64,000 nucleotides of DNA from Candidatus Bathyarchaeia archaeon (GTDB taxonomy: Archaea; Thermoproteota; Bathyarchaeia; Hecatellales; Hecatellaceae). Below, piece by piece: positions 9,481-17,500 of the stretch (position 1 is its first letter; every line of letters begins with the position of its first letter). Under the pieces are notes generated by a model that saw only the letters and a list, made by a program, of their open reading frames with translations, was not told the DNA's origin and did not search any database. Location: the NCBI GenBank assembly GCA_038883335.1, contig JAVZMI010000003.1:1-64000 (forward strand). The letters run 5' to 3'. The position numbers were made by a program, and so were the translations under genes.

Positions 9481-9765
9481 TATAATAATTACAAACTGTT
9501 AGGGGGTGTTTAAGGGGCTGTGCAACGGGTCCAGTAGTGATCCATCGGACATGCAGATCGGCGATCTATGCGCTAAGTGGATTTCGGATCTTCATATAGC
9601 CGTGTAAAAGCGCCAAGCTAGAGGCATGGCACCATATGGGTTAGATTATGGTGGGCTTCGATTTTCTTTATAAAGCTTGATGCGACAAGCAGACAATCGG
9701 AGGCTGTGTCTAGATAAACCCTAAAATGGGGCTAGAAACCCGGATTAAACCTAAAAGATACTCTG
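9481..9765. other. Spacer region between the cas operon and array 2
   Basis: These 285 bp are leader-distal for array 2 when the array is read on the minus strand. No gene was recognised. A GGGGGTGTTTAAGGGG block occurs near 9501-9516 and a TTTATAAAG element near 9668. I see no degenerate repeat, so the array ends abruptly here. Confidence 0.4.
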
Positions 9766-11106
9766 GTTTCAATGACTCCAATGAGGATGAGAAGACAGAA
9801 ACCCATTGGGCTAGAGACGAAATCGATGAGACTTTTCTAAAAGTTTCAATGACTCCAATGAGGATGAGAAGACAGAAACCTGTGGGCGTCGGACAGCCAG
9901 GCCAGATATTCGCCGTTAAAGTTTCAATGACTCCAATGAGGATGAGAAGACAGAAACTTTAATATTTGTTTAGCCTTGAATACGTGTTGGTCCGCGAGTT
10001 TCAATGACTCCAATGAGGATGAGAAGACAGAAACTCCGGCAACATTTCGCTCAGCCGCAAATCGCAAAAAATAAGTTTCAATGACTCCAATGAGGATGAG
10101 AAGACAGAAACGTCCCGAGGCGAACATGTGGGCCAGCGAAGCCATGTTGTTTCAATGACTCCAATGAGGATGAGAAGACAGAAACTATGTTGCACATGTT
10201 TAAAATTTCTCCAAGATAATGTTTTTAGTTTCAATGACTCCAATGAGGATGAGAAGACAGAAACGCTAAAACGCGGTCTCCGTCAGTCTTAATTCGCCTA
10301 ACAGTTTCAATGACTCCAATGAGGATGAGAAGACAGAAACTTTAATTTTTGGTTTAATATTTCTTTCGCCTTGGCCACGTGTGTTTCAATGACTCCAATG
10401 AGGATGAGAAGACAGAAACACTTCCATGCGGGTTAGTTTTCGCGAAAGCTCGTTTTCACAGTTTCAATGACTCCAATGAGGATGAGAAGACAGAAACTGG
10501 GCGTAGAGCACTTCGCCCTGTGTTTTTTGCGGTGGGTTTCAATGACTCCAATGAGGATGAGAAGACAGAAACTCATCCATCCACTGCCCCCACTGCACCA
10601 CGCCAGCAGGGCAGTTTCAATGACTCCAATGAGGATGAGAAGACAGAAACTTTAATATTTGTTTCGCCTTGGCCACATAGTCATCCGTTTCAATGACTCC
10701 AATGAGGATGAGAAGACAGAAACGCAGAAAATATTACAACATCACCCAACCAAATTCTAAGGTTTCAATGACTCCAATGAGGATGAGAAGACAGAAACTC
10801 GCAATAGCGTTCGTCTGGTTCAGAGGCTAAAAGGAGACAAGTTTCAATGACTCCAATGAGGATGAGAAGACAGAAACCACTCCACCTCTCAACGTTCGCA
10901 GAACGTTGAGCTAAAGTTTCAATGACTCCAATGAGGATGAGAAGACAGAAACGTTTTTATTTTCAGCATTATTTCCATTTTTTTTTTCTTTCGTTTCAAT
11001 GACTCCAATGAGGATGAGAAGACAGAAACGCGAAATATCTCCTCCGTATCGGCGCCCCGCACTTTGAAAGTTTCAATGACTCCAATGAGGATGAGAAGAC
11101 AGAAAC
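9766..11106 (-). CRISPR. CRISPR array 2 (18 repeats)
   Basis: Eighteen identical 37-nt repeats run from 9766-9802 to 11070-11106, with 17 spacers of about 36-43 nt. On the minus strand the repeat begins GTTTCTGTCTTCTC and ends GTCATTGAAAC, so it has short inverted ends (GTTTC/GAAAC) and the ATTGAAAC crRNA handle. The repeat shares almost nothing with array 1 outside the ATTGAAA handle. Transcription is assigned to the minus strand, towards the convergent cas operon. Several spacers are related to each other (see findings). One spacer (10878-10915) contains a perfect 10-bp hairpin. Confidence 0.97.
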
Positions 11107-11261
11107 CTTGAAGCTGTGAGCAGCATCTCGAAATGTCGCTGACCGCGAGGAGAGACCCCATGTCAATAGTAAAACCGATCTCATAGCTTACCCGTTAATA
11201 AAAAGAAAAGATACGGAAGCCATAGTTCAACGGCGTTTCGAGCCAAGTATTCTCACAACCC
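11107..11261 (-). promoter_or_regulatory. Leader of CRISPR array 2
   Basis: This segment lies next to the leader-proximal repeat. An A/T-rich element (TAATAAAAAG on the plus strand near 11196-11205, TTTTTATTA on the minus strand) about 90 bp from the array is a candidate promoter. The 40 bp nearest the array are not A/T-rich and could be an old spacer without a flanking repeat. The assignment is positional. Confidence 0.45.
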
Positions 11262-11609
11262 TCATTTCTTATTCAACGACCCTTCCAGCTTCTCTATTTC
11301 ACCCTTCAATTTGCCAATCATCTTCTCGGCATATTTCACATTCACAGCCATATCTTTATATGGGAACCACCTTAACCGTTCACCAAAAATCACCGACGCA
11401 AAAGCCTCACTAACAACATCCGCACATTCGTGGTTCGAGTAAAACCCTATGCTTCGACCAAAATTGTCATGATCCAAACCCAACGTGTGCAAAAACTCGT
11501 GAACCAACGTGAGCTTCGTATGCCTCTGGTTTAGGCGTTTACTAATGTATATCTCGTTCTCTGTTGTTTGTTCACCGAAAGTGTCATCCTCAAAATCTTT
11601 TAGTTTCAC
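11262..11609 (-). CDS. Metzincin-like zinc peptidase, possibly N-terminally frameshifted
   Basis: The 115-residue product carries the full metzincin signature HExxHxxGxxH as HEFLHTLGLDH, followed by a helix with YSNHECADVVSEAFASVIFGE and a charged C-terminal helix. Small peptidases of this sort occur in mobile elements, sometimes as ImmA-type regulators. The GTG start has no clear ribosome site. Upstream, an ATG at 11656-11658 begins MKDFF in a different frame, and the two frames meet in a run of eight T. A one-base slip there would give a longer protein with residues RCLSKLEKLEVK before the present start. The gene lies between array 2 and the broken integrase. Confidence 0.65.
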   Translation of the reverse strand: MKLKDFEDDTFGEQTTENEIYISKRLNQRHTKLTLVHEFLHTLGLDHDNFGRSIGFYSNHECADVVSEAFASVIFGERLRWFPYKDMAVNVKYAEKMIGKLKGEIEKLEGSLNKK

Positions 11610-12035
11610 TTCTAACTTTTCGAGTTTACTTAAACATCGCGTAAAAAAAATCTTTCATTTCTGAAAGTAGGAGACTTGTATCTTTTTCTCTCATATTCAC
11701 AACTCCAAATTACGGAGATTGGAGGATTCGATAACCCATTTCGAGCCTTATAGGTATTCTCACAACAATTCTGTTAGCCCTGTTTGCCGTACATGTTGCA
11801 ATGCCTTCAAAAAATTAAATCTGAACTATTACGCATGCAATAAACAAAATTTAATAACTAAACCAGCCAAGTCGAGGAGAGCCATGCCAATTTTTTGGTT
11901 GCAGCAGAAGTCGAAACCACTAGTTCAAATGATCTTCATTTTGTCTTCCCACTTGACCGCGGAGGTGGCAGTTGGTGTCTCATCAGCCATCTGAAGTGGG
12001 AGTAGAGGAGGCTCGACGGCTTCTACCCTACTGGG
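11610..12035. other. Region without a recognised gene, within the putative element
   Basis: It contains the possible frameshifted start of the peptidase gene (11656-11658) and a second copy, at about 11741-11765, of the string TTTCGAGCC followed by GTATTCTCACAAC that also occurs at 11236-11259. An open frame at 11719-11994 on the plus strand has no recognisable features. The left part is A/T-rich, and composition changes to G/C-rich near 12000 where the integrase relic begins. Confidence 0.4.
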
Positions 12036-13281
12036 CTAGGGAGCTACTTCGGATGTGGGAGGAGGCTGAGAGGAGGAAGAAAGCTCGGAAACCTTCCGCG
12101 CAAGAAACCTTCTAACCTCCACATCCCCCATCAGCAAGTCAATTATCCTATCCGCTCTGGCTCTATCCTCCTCCAGCCTCACCGCCACGCTCACATCCAA
12201 GACCATGCTGCAGGCTGAGCAGAACTGCGCCTCAGGACCGCCCCCTGCCTACACCGCGGACACACAGTCGATACGAGTGCTGCCTTCACTCTATCCTCTT
12301 GACCCTTTACTATTCCATGAGCCCTCAGCAGCGCACCATCAACGTCCCTCCCTGAGAGGCGAACATAGACTGAGGGCATATCTGAGCCATGAACCCAGCC
12401 CAGCAGCTCCTTCATCTGAGCCTCCGTGAGCATGGCTGCCAGCCCAGTCGCCCTCGTATGCCTCAAAAGGTGCGAGTACACTCGCTTATTCAGACCAGCC
12501 CTCCTAGCGAGCCTGCGGAGCAGAGCCCTAATCCCACTATAGCTCAAAGGCTCATACCTGCCCACAGAGCCTAAACCAACCCATAAAGGCGCATTCGGGT
12601 CTCCTCTCAGGGTGTGGATGCTGAGCCACGACGCCAACGCGGGCACAGCCGCTATCACCCTAACCCTTCTGGGCCAGTCTTACCGTCCACGATGAGCACA
12701 GCCCCATACTGGTCGAACCACACATTGAGTACGAGAAGTGATAGGGTCTCACCTATCCTGCAACCCGACTAGTAATGTGTGAGAATAAGGGCTCTATCCC
12801 GCGGGTTCTCAGCAGCCTCCACCAGCCCCCTCAACCCCTCCGCCGTGAGCAACGCCTCAGGCAGCAGCCGCCTCCTCCTAAGCGTAGCCCTTATCCACTT
12901 GACCTCCTCCGGATACTCGTACTCCTCCTCGTCGCAGCCCCTCAGCCACTGGTAGAACTTTTTGAGGATTATCTTATAGTCGTGCTTCGTATGCTCCGTA
13001 TAACCTCCAGAGTTCCCCCGGCTCACCAGCCTTTCCACACCCGCCCTCCCAAGCTGCTTGAAGGGCACCCCAACCATCCTAGCCAGCACGGTGAGGTGGT
13101 TGATGTATTTGGTTGCTCTGGGCTTGCTGACTCCTCTGGACAGCAGGTGCTCAACCAGCCCCATAATCTCAGCCTTATTCTCCTGGCAGATGTCCGCCGC
13201 CGACTGGAGACGCTTTAAGGCGCTGTTAAAGGCTTGGTCATGTGGGTAGATCCCCAGCCGGCTCATATGCTTGGCACCCAT
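12036..13281 (-). pseudogene. Tyrosine recombinase (integrase) relic with zinc ribbon
   Basis: The relic encodes an archaeal XerC/phage-type integrase in pieces. The N-terminal 170 residues (MGAKHMSRLGIYPHDQAF onward) contain a SAM-like core-binding domain and stop at TAG (12769-12771), just before SGCRIGETLSL, which holds the first catalytic Arg. A frameshift after DGKTG (about 12670) leads to the next piece with HLLRHTRATGLA, LLGWVHGSDMPSVYVRLSG (catalytic His/Arg and Tyr) and the first zinc-ribbon pair CPRC. A second frameshift in a G run (12235-12248) separates the second pair CSAC and the tail. All catalytic motifs survive across frames, so decay or sequencing error is recent. The start lies 34 bp from the tRNA-Gly CCA end. 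Confidence 0.88.
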
Positions 13282-13315
13282 AATAAAAAAGAGCGATGGA
13301 ATCGAGCCTGAAGGT

Positions 13316-13393
13316 TGGTGCGGCCACCGGGATTTGAACCCGGGTTAGAGGCTTGGGGGGCCTCCGTCTTAGACCAGGCTGGACCATGGCCGC
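13316..13393 (-). tRNA. tRNA-Gly (CCC), CCA encoded
   Basis: The cloverleaf reads GCGGCCA acceptor, D arm with AGCCTGGTCTAA, anticodon stem GAGGC/GCCTC with loop CCCCCAA (anticodon CCC), T arm CCGGGTTCAAATCCCGG, acceptor TGGCCGC, discriminator A and an encoded CCA. Stems pair well. Position 33 is C instead of the near-universal U, taking the seven-base loop as drawn. The 3' end is duplicated at 4520-4540, and an integrase relic starts beside the CCA end. Confidence 0.9.
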
Positions 13394-13440
13394 CCTCCGC
13401 TAAATTTTCACACTCAGAATTAAAGCTTTTTACGTTATTC

Positions 13441-14490
13441 TCAAAATCTCCTCTCGACAAGGAAGTGAGAGAACTTAACCAAAGCCCTTTTGGCCGCGTT
13501 CTCTGTGAACATCTCCAACTCGCTAAGTGCTTTAGCGAGATATTCTCTAGCTTTGGTGGAGGCATATTGGATAGCGCCGGTGGAGTCAATCAGGTTCCTG
13601 ACCCAGATTATCTCTTCAGGCCTAGGTGAGCCACTCAGTAAACCTTGAATTTTAGCTCGCTCCTCCGCAGTCAAGTGGCTGATGGCGTAGATGAGGGGCA
13701 GAATCTTCTTACCTCCTTTCAAGTCACTTCCCACAGGCTTGCCAAGCTCTTGTAGGGTGGAGGTTAAACCTAGCACATCATCAGTGATCTGGAACGCCAA
13801 CCCTGCCGCATAGGCAAATCTGCCTAGGCTAGCTATCTCCTCCTCAGACCCACCGCCAATGATGCCGCCAATCTCAGCTGCCGCCTTGAAGAGGTATGAT
13901 GTTTTCTTTCCAATCATCGTTACATAATCATCCTCAGAAACTCCCTCTATACTTGGAAAGATCATATCTAGAACTTGCCCCTCGCATATGTTGACTGTGG
14001 CATTGTTCAAGGTGGCTAGAACCCTTAAGATCTGTTGAGGCGAGACACGGGTATGGTTGGTGTGCCCGGTGATAGTGTCGCCAACCTTGGCGAAGAGTAG
14101 ATCTCCCGCGACTATGGCGAGCGGGATGCCCCATAGTGAGTGAACCGTCGGAACACCACGCCTGACCTCATCGTGGTCGATTATGTCGTCGTGAATTAAG
14201 GTAAAAGTATGCAGTAATTCCACAGCCGCAGCTGAAGGAAGCACAGCTTCGACATCCCCACCCAGCAACTCACAACTTTTGAAGGTAAGGTATGGTCTAA
14301 GCATTTTTCCTCCAGCTTTGATGAGGTGCCTCGAAGCCATATACAAGACCTCAGGGCTACCTCGACTCAGCACTTTATCCAGAACTGAGTTTACTCTATT
14401 AGAAACAAGTTTCATCTCTTCCAATATGTCGGTTTGGGTTTCAGGTGTGTCGGCTGAACTGGATCGGCCTAAGCCTGCATCTATCCTCAA
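13441..14490 (-). CDS. Geranylgeranyl diphosphate synthase (polyprenyl synthase)
   Basis: This enzyme condenses isopentenyl diphosphate with allylic diphosphates to make the C20 (or longer) chains of archaeal lipids. The 349-residue protein has the first aspartate-rich motif in LIHDDIIDHDEVRRG and the second in FQITDDVLGL, plus GGKMLRPYL at the N-terminal side. Start is TTG with GGGGAAGG six bases upstream; ATG at 14415 is an alternative. It is the last protein gene of a five-gene minus-strand lipid block and lies just upstream of the tRNA-Gly gene. Chain length cannot be read with confidence from sequence alone. Confidence 0.93.
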   Translation of the reverse strand: MRIDAGLGRSSSADTPETQTDILEEMKLVSNRVNSVLDKVLSRGSPEVLYMASRHLIKAGGKMLRPYLTFKSCELLGGDVEAVLPSAAAVELLHTFTLIHDDIIDHDEVRRGVPTVHSLWGIPLAIVAGDLLFAKVGDTITGHTNHTRVSPQQILRVLATLNNATVNICEGQVLDMIFPSIEGVSEDDYVTMIGKKTSYLFKAAAEIGGIIGGGSEEEIASLGRFAYAAGLAFQITDDVLGLTSTLQELGKPVGSDLKGGKKILPLIYAISHLTAEERAKIQGLLSGSPRPEEIIWVRNLIDSTGAIQYASTKAREYLAKALSELEMFTENAAKRALVKFSHFLVERRF

Positions 14491-14589
14491 CAGTTCCTTC
14501 CCCTGTATCCTAACCCCACGGGAGAGTTTCGGCGAACTTCTATAAAAACATAGAAAGCCTGGTATAGAGGAGTAGGATGTTAGTTTATC

Positions 14590-16257
14590 TTAAACGCCGG
14601 CTTTTATGTTTGTTGAAGCTGCAGGCGCACCCATTACCGCCCTATAGACTATACCGTAGCGCACCTGACCTTCATCCCCCTCTTCATCGATCTTCCTGAC
14701 GATGGCTTCTAACTCGACACCCTCAACCAAATAGGGCGGATATGTGTCTGTGATGATAGCCTTACTCTCCGCATATATCTTATAAGTCTTGACTCTGCAC
14801 CGCTTCTTGAATGACTTGAGGATGGCCCTCGACGGATACATTTTTGTCTCTAGTATTGCTGTGTCATTGAAGCCGGGACATTTCTCGTCTATGCATAAGT
14901 CTTTGGCTGGGAAGTAGACTCGTTTGCACCCGTGGCAGATCTGTATCTTTATCTTCTTGCCTTCGAGGGGCTGTATCTCTCCTATGACTCTCTTGGGGGG
15001 TCTATTCATACGCAGATACTCTCTTATGCGACGTATCTTGATCAGGTAATAGTCTTTCCAGTTCAACATTTTCCTCCTCTCTAGGAGACTCTTTACGCTT
15101 GGCGCTAGTCCCTTCTTCTTATCGAGCCCAGGCAGCGTCCTAACCCAAGTGGCTAAGCTTGCCGCCCAAGAACCGTATGAGATAGCTAAGATGTCTTGCC
15201 CAGGTTCAGCCATGTCTAAAACATGTGCAAGGTTGAGGGGTGTATTCCCAGCATAAGAGTTCCCAACCCATCTCGAGAGAAGTGTTGGGTGGATCTTCTC
15301 CTTCCTCTCAGCTTCGCTAAGGGTGAGTATCTTCAATGAGTTCAAGACGAACTTCTTGTAGTATTTATTCAGGTAGCTAAACTCCTCAGCTCTCTTAACA
15401 ACAACCTCAGGATTCTCTTTCATCTCCTTCCGAAGCTCCTCGGTTATCTCGTTTGGGTGAAGGAACGTCTGGATGACGGAGACTGGCCTAAAAGTCTGCT
15501 CAACGAGCTTCGCGTAGGGTGAGTGGCAAGTTATCCACCTAAAATGGTTCAGTGTAATCCCATGTTTCTCCAACATTTTACGGGTGGAAGTGAGTACGCG
15601 GTGCATATATGCCCTCTTCGTGGTTTCCCCGAAATGAGCAGGGTTAGGTTGTCCTTCACGCCTCCAGAAGTCCTGCTCCAGCCCCGCGTTACCCACCACA
15701 TCCACAATTAGAGCCGCAACATCTCTTTTGCTGCCATTCTTACCAATGACGAAGGAGCCGCTACCGCAGCCTACAAGTATCTCTAAAGGATCTCCCTCCG
15801 CTCCACCGGAGATGTCAGCCCCGACGGCTAGACCGCAATTGATCTCCCCGCTCTCAACATAACTCCTGCATATATTCACGGCCTCCATCCCCGAGTTGCA
15901 AGCCAGCTCAAGGTCGGCGACATGTTTTAGGTGCTCACATGACTCAAAGAAAGCCGCCACTTGGAGACCTGAAGACCCTACCGCGTAGGGCCCAGATTCC
16001 CTTCCGAAGAATGATGCTTCGATCTTTCTGCCATCTATCTCAGCCCTCCTGACGGCGTTCCTTGCGGCTTCCCACCCGATCGTTATTGTGTCCTCATCAA
16101 GCCCGGGGATTGCTTTCTCCTCCGCCCATAAACCATGCCGGTAGTAGTCTATCTTATCCTTCTCTCTTCTTCGAACTAGCTCTGTTATGTCAAACCTTCT
16201 TAGAGGGATGTATCCTCCCCAGCCGAGGATACAGGCTCCCCGACCGTTATCTCCCAA
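14590..16257 (-). CDS. HMG-CoA synthase-like thiolase-fold protein fused to a DUF35 OB-fold domain
   Basis: HMG-CoA synthase makes the precursor of mevalonate from acetyl-CoA and acetoacetyl-CoA. The first ~400 residues have the thiolase-superfamily pattern: catalytic Cys in LELACNSGMEAV (about 120), His in ITCHSPYAKL, NSYAGNTPLNLAHVL and ISYGSWAASLATWV. The last ~150 residues are a DUF35-type module with a zinc ribbon (CHGC and CIDEKC) and an OB-fold. In archaea these two parts are usually separate, neighbouring genes. TTG at 16257 is chosen because GGGGGGAG lies five bases upstream; an upstream TTG at 16272 overlaps that site. Sequence is divergent, so a related thiolase-fold activity is possible. 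Confidence 0.75.
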   Translation of the reverse strand: MGDNGRGACILGWGGYIPLRRFDITELVRRREKDKIDYYRHGLWAEEKAIPGLDEDTITIGWEAARNAVRRAEIDGRKIEASFFGRESGPYAVGSSGLQVAAFFESCEHLKHVADLELACNSGMEAVNICRSYVESGEINCGLAVGADISGGAEGDPLEILVGCGSGSFVIGKNGSKRDVAALIVDVVGNAGLEQDFWRREGQPNPAHFGETTKRAYMHRVLTSTRKMLEKHGITLNHFRWITCHSPYAKLVEQTFRPVSVIQTFLHPNEITEELRKEMKENPEVVVKRAEEFSYLNKYYKKFVLNSLKILTLSEAERKEKIHPTLLSRWVGNSYAGNTPLNLAHVLDMAEPGQDILAISYGSWAASLATWVRTLPGLDKKKGLAPSVKSLLERRKMLNWKDYYLIKIRRIREYLRMNRPPKRVIGEIQPLEGKKIKIQICHGCKRVYFPAKDLCIDEKCPGFNDTAILETKMYPSRAILKSFKKRCRVKTYKIYAESKAIITDTYPPYLVEGVELEAIVRKIDEEGDEGQVRYGIVYRAVMGAPAASTNIKAGV

Positions 16258-16438
16258 AGTTACTCCCCCCAATTACCAGCCTTGAAGAAGAGACTGGTGT
16301 AGAGCCATTTAAGTATGGTTGGTCTTTAAAAAAGCATCGATTAGGTTTGTAATTGTTTACTCTTAAAACGGCGGCTGGGCACCTAAAAATTACTACAGCC
16401 CAGTCACACCTTGTTTCGGCACTAGGTCCACAGCCCTA

Positions 16439-17476
16439 CTAGCCGATTACACCCGTACTTCGCGCAAGTTTGAGAGCTGTCTCTCGGCTCAGACCTCTTT
16501 CTCCCAAGATAGTGTAACGCTCCGGCCTTATAGTATGTGCCAAGGTTAATGCCTCTACAACATGGTCAGGCTCAACTCCCAGCTCATTCGCGGTGGTGGG
16601 GGCCCCAATTCTCTTCAAGACATCTCGTATCCTCTTCCAGTTTATCCTATGGAGGTATGCCATCATTATTGTTCCGACACCGCACTGTTCTCCATGTAGA
16701 GCCGGTTTTGGAGCTACCCTATCCAAGGCGTGGCTGAAGAGATGTTCAGACCCACTGCATGGTCGCGAGCTACCAGCGATACTCATAGCCACTCCGCAAC
16801 TGATCAATGCCTCGACAACTATGCCGATTCCCTCATCAGAGCCTGCGCGTATAGTGTCAGACCTCCGAGAGGCAATTCTGGCGCTCATCAACGCCAGGTT
16901 TGCGGCATAATCTCCATAATACTCGTTTCTTAGGTGGTGAGCCAGCCACCAGTCACGGACGGCTGTAAACTTTGAGATTATGTCTCCGCACCCGCTGGCA
17001 GTCAACCTGTAGGGAGACCTTGATATTACTTCGATGTCGGCAAGGATGGCTAAGGGAGCTGTTAGCCTGACGCTGAAAGGTTTCCCTAAACATTTGATAG
17101 ACGCCTGCGGGCTGGCGATACCATCATGGGATGCTGCGGTGGGGACGCTCAAGTAAGGAATAGCCCTCTTACCTGCAACAATTTTTGCAGCATCGATAAC
17201 TCTACCACCACCTACACCTAAGACTGCGGTAGGCTTCAAATTCTCAACCTTGGCTTCAGCTTGCTCAAGAACTTCCAACCTAGGCTCTCCAATCTTGAGA
17301 TATTCGGTGTCGAAACCTGCATCCTCCAACGAGTCTATAACTGCCCTAGCGGCTAGCTCATATGTTTCAGGACCAGTCAGGACGAGGGCAACCCCAGAGA
17401 GCCCTAGACTTTCACAAGTCTTCCCAACGATTCCGATGACGCCGCGGCCGACTATTACCCTTCGGGGTAGTTCCAT
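16439..17476 (-). CDS. egsA: sn-Glycerol-1-phosphate dehydrogenase
   Basis: The enzyme reduces dihydroxyacetone phosphate to sn-glycerol-1-phosphate, the stereospecific backbone of archaeal lipids. The 345-residue protein has an NAD(P)-binding half (GVGGGRVIDAAK, SVPTAASHDG) and the zinc-binding half with Asp in SGCGDIISK, His in GSEHLFSHAL and His in ALHGEQCGVG. All expected metal ligands are present, and the length is normal. It is 24 bp downstream of GGGP synthase on the same strand and probably cotranscribed with it. Confidence 0.96.
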   Translation of the reverse strand: MELPRRVIVGRGVIGIVGKTCESLGLSGVALVLTGPETYELAARAVIDSLEDAGFDTEYLKIGEPRLEVLEQAEAKVENLKPTAVLGVGGGRVIDAAKIVAGKRAIPYLSVPTAASHDGIASPQASIKCLGKPFSVRLTAPLAILADIEVISRSPYRLTASGCGDIISKFTAVRDWWLAHHLRNEYYGDYAANLALMSARIASRRSDTIRAGSDEGIGIVVEALISCGVAMSIAGSSRPCSGSEHLFSHALDRVAPKPALHGEQCGVGTIMMAYLHRINWKRIRDVLKRIGAPTTANELGVEPDHVVEALTLAHTIRPERYTILGERGLSRETALKLARSTGVIG

Positions 17477-17500
17477 TGAGTGAATGTTTGCCGTAGTCTA

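Larger units (their letters stand above)
4520..13336. mobile_element. Putative degraded integrative element carrying a type III CRISPR-Cas system
   Basis: This interval is bounded by direct repeats of the tRNA-Gly 3' end. It holds a tyrosine recombinase relic whose 5' end lies 34 bp from the tRNA CCA, a metzincin-like peptidase gene, CRISPR array 2 and the four-gene type III operon. The order tRNA, integrase, cargo, tRNA-end fragment is the classic arrangement of archaeal integrated elements. The integrase carries three lesions, so the element would now be fixed. No replication gene or structural virus gene was recognised, so an alternative is an old element with later chromosomal insertions. 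Confidence 0.5.

Noticed and set aside
11719-11994. 91-codon plus-strand frame
   Set aside because: No ribosome site, odd composition and a short duplicated string inside it; probably chance.
12769-12771. In-frame TAG in the integrase as a pyrrolysine or readthrough codon
   Set aside because: The same gene has two further frameshifts, and nothing in the window suggests pyrrolysine use; decay is simpler.
12205-13249. Plus-strand frames of 60-147 codons opposite the integrase
   Set aside because: They are shadows of the minus-strand recombinase, which has clear catalytic motifs.
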